A stretch of 64,000 bases of DNA from assembly GCA_011754535.1 (NCBI GenBank), contig JAAQVN010000001.1, positions 2,294,001-2,358,000 on the forward strand, in the 5' to 3' direction. The position numbers were made by a program, and so were the translations under genes. This DNA is from Enterobacter asburiae. GTDB lineage: Bacteria > Pseudomonadota > Gammaproteobacteria > Enterobacterales > Enterobacteriaceae. The notes under the pieces were generated by a model that was given only the letters and a program-made list of their open reading frames with translations, did no database searches and was not told the origin of the DNA. The stretch's first letter is position 1; every line of letters begins with the position of its first letter. Positions 32,701-38,147 of this stretch are shown here, piece after piece.

Positions 32701-35700
32701 AACGTTGGGGCAACCACCTCGCAGGCGGTGACGGTTGATACCCAGGCGCCACAGTACGGCATCACCATCGACAGCATCAGCGAAGATACCGGACAGTCCG
32801 GCAGTGATTTCATCACCATGGACACCACGCTGACCATCAACGGTTCGCTGGGCAGCGCGCTGGCAAACGACGAGCGCGTACAGATCAGCCTGGACGGCGG
32901 GAATACCTGGTCAGACGCCACGGTCACCAACCAGCGCTGGAGCTACACCGATACCCGCGATCTGCCTGACGGGGACTACACCTACCAGGTGCGGATTATC
33001 GACCAGGCGGGCAACGTTGGCTCCACCGCGTCGCAGGTGGTGACGGTGGACACCACGCCGCCTACCACGGTCGGCAGCGTAGTGAGCTATACCGACGGCG
33101 AAGGCGAGCGTCAGGGCTCCTTTGGCAGTGCGGTGGCAACGGACGATAACGCGCCGCTGATCAACGGGACGCTTAACCGCGCCCCGGATGACGGTGAAAT
33201 TGTTCAGCTCTACCGTGACGGCGTTCTGCTCGGCCAGGTGACCATGAATGGCAGCGCAAGCTGGTCCTTCCAGGACAACGGCCTGAGCGATGGCAACCAC
33301 ATCTACATTGTGCGCGTCACCGACAGGGCCGGTAACTACACGGAATCCGATGGCTTCGTGCTGAACGTGGATACCAGCATCCCGACCACCACAGCGGCGA
33401 TTACCGCGCAGACTACGTCGGACACCACGCCGATCGTCAGCGGTACCGTCTCCGCTGACCTGGTGAACGGTGAATACCTGGTGGTAACGGTGAACGGAAA
33501 AACCTACACCTCCCAGACCGGCGGCGCGGTGGTGGTCGACCCGGATCATAACACCTGGTATCTGCAGATCCCGGATGGCGACGCCCTGAGCGTGGCGAGC
33601 TACAGCGTGACGGCGCAGGTGAAGAGCAGCGCGGGTAACGGCAATACCACCGGTACGGCGACGGGCAGCCTGGTGATTGATACCACCTCGGTGAATACCG
33701 ACTGGGCGACCACGGCGGGGAACAGCAACAACTCGACCATGACCTTCGGCATCAACAGCAGCGGTCTGTGGAATATCATCGCTAACGGTCAGTCTTACTC
33801 CAGCAGCGATAGCTCGACCTATGCCGGCAATACGCTGACCAATACCCGTAACTACTACGTGGTGAGCCAGACCGCCGCCGACTTTGACCGTAACGGCACG
33901 CAGGATATCTTCGCGACGGAGAACACCTACGCTGGCTCGACGCAGGTGATGTGGACATATGATGGCAGCACCTATAACGCCAGCCAGTTGGCAATGGGCA
34001 CCACCATCTGGTACGGCGGCGTGATTGCGTACGATAAAACCGGCGATGGCTATCTGGATCTGGCGTACGGTGACTCAGGCGCGGACTCCATCACCTATTT
34101 GATCAACAACAACGGAGTACTCTCGCCTGACGGCACCTACGGCGGCGCGGGTTTCTGGGGACAGTTCACCACCATGCGTGAAATCTCCGGCGTCGATATT
34201 AACAATGACGGCACCGTGGATGTGGTTCAGCACACCAACCGCAGCGGCGCGAACTCGTTAACCGTGATCAACAACAACGGCAACGGCACGCTATCCATCG
34301 GCCAGAACCTGACCAACGTGTTTGTAGGGAACGCCTCGAATACCACCACGGCGGCGTCGATGACGTGGGCGGACTTCAACGGCGATGGCTACATGGATCT
34401 GTACCTGGGCAGCAGCTACAACAACAACGGCGGGGTGATTTACTACAACGACGGTACCGGGAAGCTCTCTGCCACCAAGAGCGCGGTGGAAGCCTCTAAC
34501 GCCACGGCGGGGTATTTGTCGGTGGCGGTGGACTGGAACGGGGACGGGCAGATGGACATCATCAAGCTCAGCACCTACGGCGGTTCACAGACGGCGACGC
34601 TGTTCACTAACAACGGTTACGGTTCTACCTGGACCTCAAGCCAGCTGGCGTCCGGTATTGCCTACGCCACCGGTGTGGCGGCAGTGGACTATAACTGGGA
34701 CGGCGCGAAGGATCTGCTGGTGTCGCAGCAGAACGGCAAGGTGGTGCTGGTGCAAAACAGCGCCAAAATTGCTGACGGTACCGCGATGCACCTGCACATT
34801 GTCGACAGCGAGGGCATCAACGCCTACTACGGCAACACGGTCAATCTGTACAACGCCGCGGGCGTGCTGGTGGCCTCGCAGATCATCAACGCCCAGTCCG
34901 GTATCGGTTCGAACGATACCTCTGCGCTGGTGAGCTTCTACGGGCTGGATCCGAATGAAACCTATTCGGCCGAGATCCTGAAGATCGCCAACGGCGTGTC
35001 AGATAACGTCACATGGAGTGGCCTGGAGGCGGGCAACGGCAAAGAGGGCTATGTCCTGACGGCCGAAGCCGCCACCGGGGGCCACAGCGGGACCATTACC
35101 GGAACCGGGTATAACGACACCTTTATTGCAGAGGATGGCACCTATACCTACAACGGCTCCGGCGGCTGGAATACCCATTCCGACTACGACACCTGGAGCA
35201 ACACCGGCGGGATGGACGTGGTGGATTACCGCAATGCGACCTCCGGCGTGACCGTTGACCTGCGCCTTTCAACCGCGCAGGACACCGGGTTCGGTACGTC
35301 ACGACTGCTCAACATTGAGGGAATCAACGGCTCGAACTTCGACGACGTCATTACCGGCAACAGCGGTGATAACCAGTTCGAAGGCCGCGGCGGGAACGAC
35401 ACCTTCAACATCGGCAGCGGCGGTCACGATACGTTGCTCTACAAGCTGATCAACGCCTCGGATGCGACGGGCGGTAACGGTCACGACGTGGTGAACGGCT
35501 TTACGGTCGGCACCTGGGAAGGGACCGCGGACACGGATCGCATCGACCTGCGCGATCTGCTCTCCGGCAGCGGCTATACCGGCACGGGCTCGGCGAGCTA
35601 CGTGAACGGCGTGGCCACGCTGGACAGCAGCGCGGGCAATATCAGCGATTACATCCGCGTGGTGCAAAACGGCAGCAATACCGAGATCCAGGTTGACCTG

Positions 35701-35805
35701 GACGGTACCGGCGGTCAGTTCTCGCCAACCACCCTGGTGACCCTGAACGGCGTGCAGACGGATCTGGCAACGCTGCTGGCGAACCATCAGCTGTTAATTG
35801 CGTAA
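17800..35805 (+). CDS. Giant BapA-type Ig-like/RTX adhesin secreted by type I system (6001 aa)
   Basis: 6001 residues, about 18 kb. Residues 1-130 match the BapA-prefix-like N-terminal domain (VKVVDVIIRKTAEK..., LLIYMKDGSVIR). A glycine-rich hydrophobic segment follows at 135-153 (WGWIAGAALGGGAIGALLA). Then come 43 bacterial Ig-like modules of about 100 residues (about 280-4564), each opening with a motif like GDDVINAAE; five modules with DTGLSGSDFIT (4565-5087); two further Ig-like modules; six FG-GAP/VCBS-like DxNxDGxxD motifs (about 5361-5642); RTX nonapeptides (about 5766-5880); and a type I secretion C-terminus. There is no Sec signal, as expected. No cysteine was noticed in the repeat region. 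It is probably anchored or displayed at the cell surface for adhesion and biofilm; Salmonella BapA (about 3800 residues) is the best known relative of this class. The ATG has AAGGAGAAG upstream. Confidence 0.96.
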   Translation: MSNVKVVDVIIRKTAEKTKLTGEGNLSVSISSPSVIEIQGSAQDVVRYVRQGKDLLIYMKDGSVIRCNNYFVEDPDTQHQSELVFNDGQELSHISFADAGEASGVAVTELSAQATPISSIEPFLEQGSVLSDAPWGWIAGAALGGGAIGALLAHGGDGETKTKVIDNTKEVESATPTFLLSDKVGDKQGVLSANAITDDNAPTFSGTGQPGATIQIKDGSGSTIASAMVSKDGTWTVKLPTQADGEHTWSVVQIDGSKTTSAGSITVTVSTAEATLTLATTAGDNVINASEQSAGFTLFGSSQHLAEGTDVSVTLNGKTYTAQVGADGAWRVNVPAADAQALGDGTWTVNVSGKDAAGNTVSGSQTIGVDTAAPTLSVDTLAQDNIINAAEHNQPLTLSGKTNAEAGQIVTVTLNGKNYNATVGSDGSWSVTLAASEVQALNEGNHTLTVNVSDKAGNGSSVTADFTVDTTAPVVTINTVAGDDILNTGEQGQAQIISGQASGAAAGDVVTVTVGGQTFTGVVQADGSWSVGVPASVIGALGEGNHTIAVSVTDAAGNTGSATHGIALSGNPPEFTIDAISQDNVLNAREAMQPLSLTGTSNLPDGSAVTVTLNNVSYHATVENGIWAVQVPVSDVLNLANTLYTVSVSGTDSVGNSGSAGATLLVDTVLPQVIINTFAGDNLVNNAEAGVDQTLSGRVTGAAAGDTVSVTVGGKSYSATVGSDLTWSVKIPSADLQAFGDGDLTFTASVTNSHGNTGTGERDININAELPGLRVNTISGDDVINAIEQQQDLTVTGASTHLAAGTPIVVTINNVEYNAVVTASGGWSIGVPAADLQAWTAGEVTVSVSAKDAWGNTVAAEHPIELDLNAVAVTIDTVSGDDLLNAAEKGSDLTLSGQTQGVEAGQTVVVKFADQTFTAQVQQDGSWSLTVPASAMETLIDGRAQVSVSVTNISGNSADAARVVTVDTQPPAITLDNLTDDNIINAAEAQQDLALSGSSTAEPGQTVTVTLNGKNYQTTVQADGTWQLSVPAADVGALADGIVTVTATVSDVAGNTSSADRVGLVDATVPQVTINEFVTATNTVNQLAHSQAQILSGSVTGAAAGDLVTVTINSVDYTTVVDAAGNWSLGLPASVVQGLADGTWTINVSVTDQSGNTGSSSLDVVVNTVTPAIGINTLAADDVINATEKGEDLQISGSSNQPEGTTITVTLNGIHYTATADASGNWSVTVPAAAVSALGEASYTVTASVTDSVGNSASTSHDVLVDSSLPVVTIDALAGDNVVNAAEVAAGQTLTGKVTNAAPGDTVTIALGGQTYTATVQDDLSWSLPLTQSQLTALGNGDLTVSASVTNAHGNTGSSSLDFTIDAQLPGLRIDTVAGDDVINVIEHAQNLIVSGSSTDLAVGSTVTVTINGNAYSATVLADGTWQAAVPAADVSQWADGSLTISASAKDASGNPVTIGTVVDVDLAPVAITISSVTDDNVLNAAEKGQDLVLSGSTSNVEAGQTVTITFAGKTYTTTVDANGDWTYTVPAADLSGLKDGDASVQVSVTNVNGNAASSAQEFSVDTAAPTVTINTISGDNMLNAAEAAQDLTLSGTSTAEVGQTVTVNFNGKQYSAQVQADGSWTLDVPAADLVGISDGSATVTASVSDKAGNPASADASVLVDTTVPQISFNIVAGDDIVNIAEHGQALIVSGKVAGAQAGDVITVTLNGKDYTAMLDASGSWSVGVPATDVGALTNGDQTISATLTDKAGNSTTATHEFDVSLTAPVIAINTLAGDDVINAVEKGQDLQVSGTSNQPEGTTITVTLNGINYTATTDASGSWSVTVPAVNVAALGEANYAVTAAVTDAAGNSASASHDVLVDSALPQVSINPVATDDVINAAEVASGQTLSGKVSGAASGDTVTISVGGNTYTATVQDDLSWSVNVPSTVLTAIGNGDLTVSASVTNGHGNTGSGERDITIDANLPGLRVDTVAGDDVINSIEHAQNLIITGSSDGLAAGAALTVTVNGKTYAATVLADGTWTAAIPAADVSALGAGTVTVKVEGNSAAGNPVSISHDVTVDLAAVAISIDAIATDDVINAAEKGADLVLSGSTTNVEENQTVTITFGGKSYTATVDASGNWTATVPSADLGSLKDGDASVQVSVTNVNGNSASAGREYSVDATAPTVSIEIVSDNNIINAAEAQQDLVVNGVTNAEAGQTVTVTLNGVDYSTTVQANGSWSVTVPSADLSGISDGSYTISAAVSDKAGNPASADRDVLVDTTVPQLTINTVSDDDVINSVEHAQALIVTGSVTGAAAGDVVTVTLNNKSYTATLDASGNWSVGVPAADVTALTAGDYTITAALTDKAGNSNSATHGVEVNLTAPVLTIDTVSGDDVINNTEKTEELTISGTASGLATGAVVTVMLNGKAYSAQVDSNGKWTTTVPASEVGQLGEALYTVTASATDSVGNSTSASHAVNVESVLPGVIINTVAGDDVINAAELAAGQTISGKVVNAEAGNTVTVTIGGNSYTATVQSDLTWSVNVPSDVLTALGNGDLTVSASVTNDVGNSGTGEREIVIDANLPGLRVDTVAGDDVINSIERTQNLIITGSSDGLAAGATLTVTVNNKTYPATVLADGTWSAAIPAADVSALNAGTVTVTVTGQSSAGNPVSISHDVTVDLASVAISIDAIATDDVINAAEKGADLLLSGTTSNVEENQTVTIIFGGKSYTATVGPDGKWTTTVPSADLAGQKDGDASVQVSVTNVNGNSASAGREYSVDATAPSVTINTLATDDILNATEAKADLTVSGTSTAEAGQTVTVSLNGKDYTTTVSADGNWTLNVPAADLAGLTDGSVTVTASVSDKAGNPASVDHNLAVDITAPAVTINTVAGDDVINITEHGQAQIISGTATGAAAGDKVTVTIGGQTYTTVLDAAGNWSVGVPANVISGLSDGTVTITASVTDAAGNTGTGTHNVTVDTGLPSVAFNAISGDNVLNAAEKGQDLNVSGTSANLAEGTVVTVTLNGKNYTATTAADGTWSLTVPAADLAGLGQANYTLNATATNGVGNSVSNTANLLVDTALPTVTINTVAGDNVINAAEVAAGQTLSGTVANAEAGNTVTVTLGGNTYTATVQDDLTWSVNVPSDVLAALGNGSLSVTATVTNGHGNTGSGERDIAIDANLPGLRVDTVAGDNVVNSIEHAQNLIVTGSSDGLASGTALTVTVNGKDYAATVLADGTWSAAIPSTDVSAWPEGTVKISVTGDSAAGNPITISHDVTVDLATVAISINSIATDDVINAAEKGADLVLSGATTNVEAGQTVTISLNGKIYTATVDDSGNWTWTVPSADLVHLKDGDASVQVSVTNVNGNSASAGREYSVDATAPSVTINTLASDDILNAAEAQSDLTISGTTTAEAGQTVTVTLNGKDYTTTAGEDGSWTLNVPAADLASLGDGSVTVTASVSDKAGNPASVDHTLTVDVTVPAVTINTVAGDDVINIAEHAQAQIVSGTATGAAAGDKVTVTIGGQTYTTVLDAAGNWSVGVPASVISGLSDGTVTVTASVTDAAGNTGTGTHNVTVDTGLPSVAFNAISGDNVLNAVEKGQDLSVSGTSANLAEGTVVTVTLNGKNYAATTAADGTWSLTVPAADLAGLGEANYTLSVAATNGVGNSISNTATLLVDTALPTVTINTVAGDNIINAAEVAAGQTISGKVANAEAGNTVTVNIGGNSYTATVQSDLTWSVNVPESVLTALGNGNLTVSATVTNGHGNTGAGEREIVIDASLPGLRIDTVAGDDVINSIEHGQNLIITGSSDGLAAGTTLTVTVNGKTYAASVLADGSWSAAIPAADVGALAAGTVTVTVAGQSAAGNPVTISHDVTVDLSVVAVSIDAIATDDVINAAEKGADLVLSGSTSNVEENQTVTVTFGGKTYTTKVDADGNWTATVPSADLAGLKEGDASVQVNVTNAHGNSASAGREYSVDTTAPAVTIDTVAGDNVINASEAAAGVTVSGTTTAEAGQTVTVTLGGKSYTAQVQQGGIWSVNVPGTDLSALADNGYTVQASVSDAAGNPGSAGKTITLDTTPPTVSFNAVAGDNVINSVEHGQAQIVSGTATGASVGDKLVITIGSNQYTTTVDASGNWSVGVPASVISALTDGTVTLSATITDSAGNSSTRTHDVEVNTASVGLTVNTISGDDVINAAEAGSSLVINGSSAQFASGTQVTVTLNGKTYTATIQNDGSWTTTVPAADVGALADGASYQVSVSAQDSAGNSASATHGISVDTTAPVVSIATLSGDDMLNALEAQQPLTVHGSSSAEAGQSVTVSLGGKTYTATVANDGTWTLDVPAADLAALSQGALTVTASVNDKAGNGGQTTHTLTVDTVAPTVTISTVADDDIVNNAEQLAGQTIRGTTTAEQGQTVTVSFNGHSYQATVGADGSWSVFVPGRDFLGLSDGDYTITASVSDRAGNPGSATHDVTLNGDVPTITINTFAQDDIVNAAEHGTPLIISGTTDAPAGQTVTITLNGKTYTATVQNDGSWSYTLGSADVAALADGGSYVINAQVSNAIGNSASDNHTVTVDLTAPSMGISIDSLQNDTGLSASDFITNDAQVVVNGSLTSQLGNNEKAQISLDGGTTWIDLTVTGTSWRYTDGRTLTDGTYQYQVRVIDNAGNVGATDSQDVVIDLTKPAATTITVDSITHDTGLSGSDFITSDNQISLKGTLGAALGSGDHAQISLDGGVTWIDVSVSGLSWTYVDGRTLADGDYNYQLRVIDDAGNISATASQVVTIDTVAPDASKTIAIDSISDDTGLSGSDFITNDTSLTLHGSLGATLADGEYAQISIDGGVTWQNVIVTGNSWYYVDGRTLGNQTYDYYVRVVDAAGNVGASAHQQVTVDTVAPDAAITVTVDNITVDTGFDNNDFLTSSTSYTLHGTLGAELGAGEFVQVSVDGGSTWVYATVSGTQWSYSDTRTLTDGSHNYQVRVVDQAGNVGATTSQAVTVDTQAPQYGITIDSISEDTGQSGSDFITMDTTLTINGSLGSALANDERVQISLDGGNTWSDATVTNQRWSYTDTRDLPDGDYTYQVRIIDQAGNVGSTASQVVTVDTTPPTTVGSVVSYTDGEGERQGSFGSAVATDDNAPLINGTLNRAPDDGEIVQLYRDGVLLGQVTMNGSASWSFQDNGLSDGNHIYIVRVTDRAGNYTESDGFVLNVDTSIPTTTAAITAQTTSDTTPIVSGTVSADLVNGEYLVVTVNGKTYTSQTGGAVVVDPDHNTWYLQIPDGDALSVASYSVTAQVKSSAGNGNTTGTATGSLVIDTTSVNTDWATTAGNSNNSTMTFGINSSGLWNIIANGQSYSSSDSSTYAGNTLTNTRNYYVVSQTAADFDRNGTQDIFATENTYAGSTQVMWTYDGSTYNASQLAMGTTIWYGGVIAYDKTGDGYLDLAYGDSGADSITYLINNNGVLSPDGTYGGAGFWGQFTTMREISGVDINNDGTVDVVQHTNRSGANSLTVINNNGNGTLSIGQNLTNVFVGNASNTTTAASMTWADFNGDGYMDLYLGSSYNNNGGVIYYNDGTGKLSATKSAVEASNATAGYLSVAVDWNGDGQMDIIKLSTYGGSQTATLFTNNGYGSTWTSSQLASGIAYATGVAAVDYNWDGAKDLLVSQQNGKVVLVQNSAKIADGTAMHLHIVDSEGINAYYGNTVNLYNAAGVLVASQIINAQSGIGSNDTSALVSFYGLDPNETYSAEILKIANGVSDNVTWSGLEAGNGKEGYVLTAEAATGGHSGTITGTGYNDTFIAEDGTYTYNGSGGWNTHSDYDTWSNTGGMDVVDYRNATSGVTVDLRLSTAQDTGFGTSRLLNIEGINGSNFDDVITGNSGDNQFEGRGGNDTFNIGSGGHDTLLYKLINASDATGGNGHDVVNGFTVGTWEGTADTDRIDLRDLLSGSGYTGTGSASYVNGVATLDSSAGNISDYIRVVQNGSNTEIQVDLDGTGGQFSPTTLVTLNGVQTDLATLLANHQLLIA
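18643..31491 (+). repeat. 43 tandem bacterial Ig-like modules in the adhesin
   Basis: I counted 43 successive occurrences of the module-opening motif (G/T)D(D/N)xxNxxE, from GDNVINASE (about 18643) to QDDIVNAAE (about 31210). That gives a mean spacing of about 299 bp, one module per 99.7 residues. Each module has the pattern VTVTLNGKxY, a Trp preceded by DGSW or DGTW, VPAADL, and a closing (D)xAGN. Module 9 is the most divergent at the opening motif (TNTVNQLAH). Confidence 0.9.
19834..30615 (+). repeat. Six copies of a six-module (about 1797-bp) higher-order repeat
   Basis: Modules 5-40 fall into six units. Equivalent GDD/GDN-type motifs that open each unit begin at 19834, 21631, 23425, 25222, 27019 and 28816, spacings of 1797, 1794, 1797, 1797 and 1797 bp; the sixth unit ends at 30615. 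In every unit the second module follows LPGLR, which occurs exactly six times, and the third usually opens with DDVINAAEKGAD. Equivalent modules of different units are clearly more alike than neighbouring modules, so the unit of duplication was six modules (599 residues). Confidence 0.9.
31492..33060 (+). repeat. Five Ig-like modules of a second type (DTGLSGSDFIT)
   Basis: Five modules of about 104 residues (4565-5087), each with (D)DTGxSxxDFITxD, a QISLDGGxTW motif, a W-(S/T/R)-Y-x-D-x-R-(T/D)-L segment and VDxAGNVG. They are distinct from the 43 upstream modules and form the C-terminal end of the stalk. Confidence 0.88.
33880..34725 (+). repeat. FG-GAP/VCBS-like calcium-motif region of the adhesin
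   Basis: Six motifs spaced about 50-60 residues apart: DFDRNGTQDIF, DKTGDGYLDLA, DINNDGTVDVV, DFNGDGYMDLY, DWNGDGQMDII and DYNWDGAKDLL. Such D-x-(N/D)-x-D-G-x-x-D loops bind calcium in integrin-like beta-propeller repeats. This block is the only part of the protein with this fold and is a candidate ligand-binding head near the C-terminus. Confidence 0.82.
35095..35442 (+). repeat. RTX nonapeptide repeats preceding the secretion signal
   Basis: GTGYNDTFIAEDG, then GNSGDNQFEGRGGNDTFNIG and GSGGHDTLLY, with GGxGxDxxx-type calcium-binding turns. The last 100 residues (DRIDLRDLLSG onward to the stop) form the type I C-terminal target region. Confidence 0.85.
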
Positions 35806-35811
35806 AACAAC

Positions 35812-35841
35812 GCCGCGGGGAGCGATCCTCGCGGCCTTTTG
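35812..35841 (+). terminator. Rho-independent terminator after the adhesin gene
   Basis: GCCGCGGGGA-GCGA-TCCTCGCGGC makes a 10-bp stem (one G-U pair) with a GNRA tetraloop, followed by CTTTT. It lies 6 bp past the adhesin stop and 140 bp before the ABC transporter gene, so transcription of the secretion genes must read through it or start separately. Confidence 0.85.
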
Positions 35842-35981
35842 CGTTTCTTTACATGAATAGCCTTAACCCTATATTTCACAAGATTATTTTGCGGGCTCGT
35901 TTAAAGAGTGTTCGAATTTTAATCACCCCGTAAAGGTATCATTTCAGGGCGAAATTATCGCCCTGGACAGGACGTAGCATT
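35842..35981 (+). promoter_or_regulatory. Gap between adhesin terminator and ABC transporter gene
   Basis: 140 bp, AT-rich in the first half, between the terminator and the ATG of the ABC transporter gene. It probably holds a promoter for the two secretion genes, but I see no clearly good -35/-10 pair. A GGACAGGA segment ahead of the start can serve as ribosome binding site. Confidence 0.35.
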
Positions 35982-38147
35982 ATGAAGACACATCCACAGT
36001 ACGAACCCTGGCTGCAGGGCATGCTCATCATCGCGAAGCACTACCGGCTGGACTTTTCCGCGGAGCATGTTCGGGTCACGATTAACCATGAAAGCCAGTC
36101 TCCGCGCCAGCTGGTGCTGGAGGAAATGGCGCGCCAGCTTGGGCTGGGGATGCGTGTGGTGGCGGCCGAGGCGGTCTCTCTCGATCCATGGCGCCTGCCG
36201 CTTCTGGCGGAATTCACTGGCGGACAAATCGCGGTCATTAACCGCATGGACAACGATGGCAACGTCAGCCTGCAGTTCAGCGGGGACGGCGGGCTGGAGA
36301 CGACGCTGACGCGTGACGAACTCGGGGCACGGTTAAAGGGGCTGATGGTGTTACGCCCCCTCGAATCCACGCCGGATGCCCGCGTGGACGACTACATCAA
36401 ACCGTATGAGAAAAACTGGTTCTGGCAGCTGGCGCTGAAGGACTGGCGACGCTACAGCGACATTATGCTGGTGGCGCTGGTGGCTAACGTGCTGGCGCTC
36501 TCCGGCATGGTCTTCTCCATGCAGGTCTATGACAGGGTGGTACCGTCCCAGTCGGAAGCCACGCTGTGGGTGCTGTTTGGCGGCGTGATGATTGCCATCG
36601 TGTTCGAATTCATCATGCGCATGCTGCGGGTGCATATTTCTGACGTGGTGGGGAAGCGCGCCGACCTGCGCATCTCTGAACGCGTTTTTGCCCACGCGCT
36701 GCGGATTAAAAACGGCGCGCGCTCGAAATCAACCGGATCCTTTATCGCCCAGATCCGCGAGCTGGAGTCGGTGCGCGAGCTGATCACCTCGACCACCATT
36801 GCGGCGATTTCCGATCTGCCGTTTTTCCTGCTGTTCGTCTTTATTCTGTGGATGATTGGCGGCCCGCTGGTGCTGGTGGTTCTGCTCGCCGTGCCGCTGC
36901 TGCTCATCCCCGGCCTGCTGGTGCAGCGCCCGCTGGGGAAGCTCTCCAGCGAAGGGATGCGCGAATCCGCCATCCGTAACGCCACGCTGGTGGAGGCGGT
37001 GCAGGGCATTGAAGACATCAAGCTGATGCGCGCCGAGCAGCGTTTCCAGAACCAGTGGAACAACACCAACGACGTGGCCGCCAGCGTCGGCATGAAGCAG
37101 CGCTGGCTGACGGGCCTGCTGCTCACCTGGACGCAGGAGGTGCAGTCCATCGTCTATGCGGTGGTGCTGCTGGTGGGCTGCTACCTGGTCATCAGCGGCG
37201 ACATGACCACCGGCGCGCTGGTCGGGACCTCGATTCTGGCGTCGCGCACTATCGCGCCGCTGTCGCAGATCTCAGGCGTGCTGTCGCGCTGGCAGTCGGC
37301 AAAAGTGGCCCGCAAGGGGCTGGACGACCTGATGCAGCGTCCGATTGACGATCCGCAGCACGGCAAAAAAGTGCACAAAGCCCACCTGCGCGGCGACTAT
37401 GCACTTGAAGACGTCGGGTTCTATTACGACGAGGAAGAGAAACTTACCGTGCTCAACATCAGCAAGCTGCAGATCCGCGCCGGGGAGCGCGTGGCGGTGC
37501 TCGGGCGTAACGGCTCCGGCAAAAGCACGCTGCTGCAGCTTCTTGCGGGCATGCAGGAGCCGCAGCAGGGGAGCATTTTGCTGGACGATATTGCTCTCAA
37601 TCACCTGGACCCGGCCGACCTGCGTCGCGACATGCAGCTGCTTAGCCAGCAGGCCCGGCTTTTCTTTGGCTCCGTGCGGGACAACATCCTGATGGGGAAT
37701 CCGCTCGCCACCGACGATGAAATTCATCAGGCGCTGGTCAACAGCGGCGCGCTGGAGTTTGTGCGCAAGCAGAAAATGGGGCTGAACTATATCATCAACG
37801 AAGGCGGGGCTGGCCTGTCGGGCGGCCAGCGTCAGGCGCTGCTGCTGGCGCGCGCGCTGATCACTTCCCCTAATATCCTGCTGCTGGACGAGCCTACCGC
37901 CTGGCTGGACGAAATGAGCGAGAAGCAGTTTATACAACATCTTCACAAATGGCTGGGCAAGCGCCGGACGCTGGTGGTGGCAACCCATCGCCTGCCGATT
38001 CTGGACCTGGTCGACCGCATCATCGTGCTGGAAAACGGCAAAGTGGTGATGGACGGCCCGCGCGACGCGATCCTGCATCAGCACGGTATGGCGCCGCAGA
38101 AAGCAGCGCAGCGTACTGTTACCATGAAAACGGAGGGCGTGGCATGA
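35982..38147 (+). CDS. Type I secretion ABC transporter (permease-ATPase, LapB/HlyB type)
   Basis: 721 residues. Residues 1-130 are a C39-peptidase-like domain without the catalytic Cys, the non-cleaving form found in RTX and LapB-type exporters. The membrane domain with about six helices lies near 165-440. The nucleotide-binding domain has Walker A GRNGSGKST at 508-516, the signature LSGGQ at 612-616, Walker B LLLDEP at 633-638 and the H-loop in ATHRL. As an inner-membrane dimer it energises one-step export of the adhesin through the HlyD adaptor and the TolC-family channel. The HlyD gene overlaps its stop by four bases, so the two are translationally coupled. Confidence 0.95.
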   Translation: MKTHPQYEPWLQGMLIIAKHYRLDFSAEHVRVTINHESQSPRQLVLEEMARQLGLGMRVVAAEAVSLDPWRLPLLAEFTGGQIAVINRMDNDGNVSLQFSGDGGLETTLTRDELGARLKGLMVLRPLESTPDARVDDYIKPYEKNWFWQLALKDWRRYSDIMLVALVANVLALSGMVFSMQVYDRVVPSQSEATLWVLFGGVMIAIVFEFIMRMLRVHISDVVGKRADLRISERVFAHALRIKNGARSKSTGSFIAQIRELESVRELITSTTIAAISDLPFFLLFVFILWMIGGPLVLVVLLAVPLLLIPGLLVQRPLGKLSSEGMRESAIRNATLVEAVQGIEDIKLMRAEQRFQNQWNNTNDVAASVGMKQRWLTGLLLTWTQEVQSIVYAVVLLVGCYLVISGDMTTGALVGTSILASRTIAPLSQISGVLSRWQSAKVARKGLDDLMQRPIDDPQHGKKVHKAHLRGDYALEDVGFYYDEEEKLTVLNISKLQIRAGERVAVLGRNGSGKSTLLQLLAGMQEPQQGSILLDDIALNHLDPADLRRDMQLLSQQARLFFGSVRDNILMGNPLATDDEIHQALVNSGALEFVRKQKMGLNYIINEGGAGLSGGQRQALLLARALITSPNILLLDEPTAWLDEMSEKQFIQHLHKWLGKRRTLVVATHRLPILDLVDRIIVLENGKVVMDGPRDAILHQHGMAPQKAAQRTVTMKTEGVA

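Noticed and set aside
18643..33060. Regular direct repeats considered as a CRISPR or satellite array
   Set aside because: The periods are about 300 bp and 1797 bp, fully in frame in one protein, without short identical repeats and unique spacers.
37949..38143. N-terminal extension of the HlyD-type adaptor
   Set aside because: It lies inside the ABC transporter gene; the ATGA overlap start at 38144 fits the family and has a ribosome binding site.
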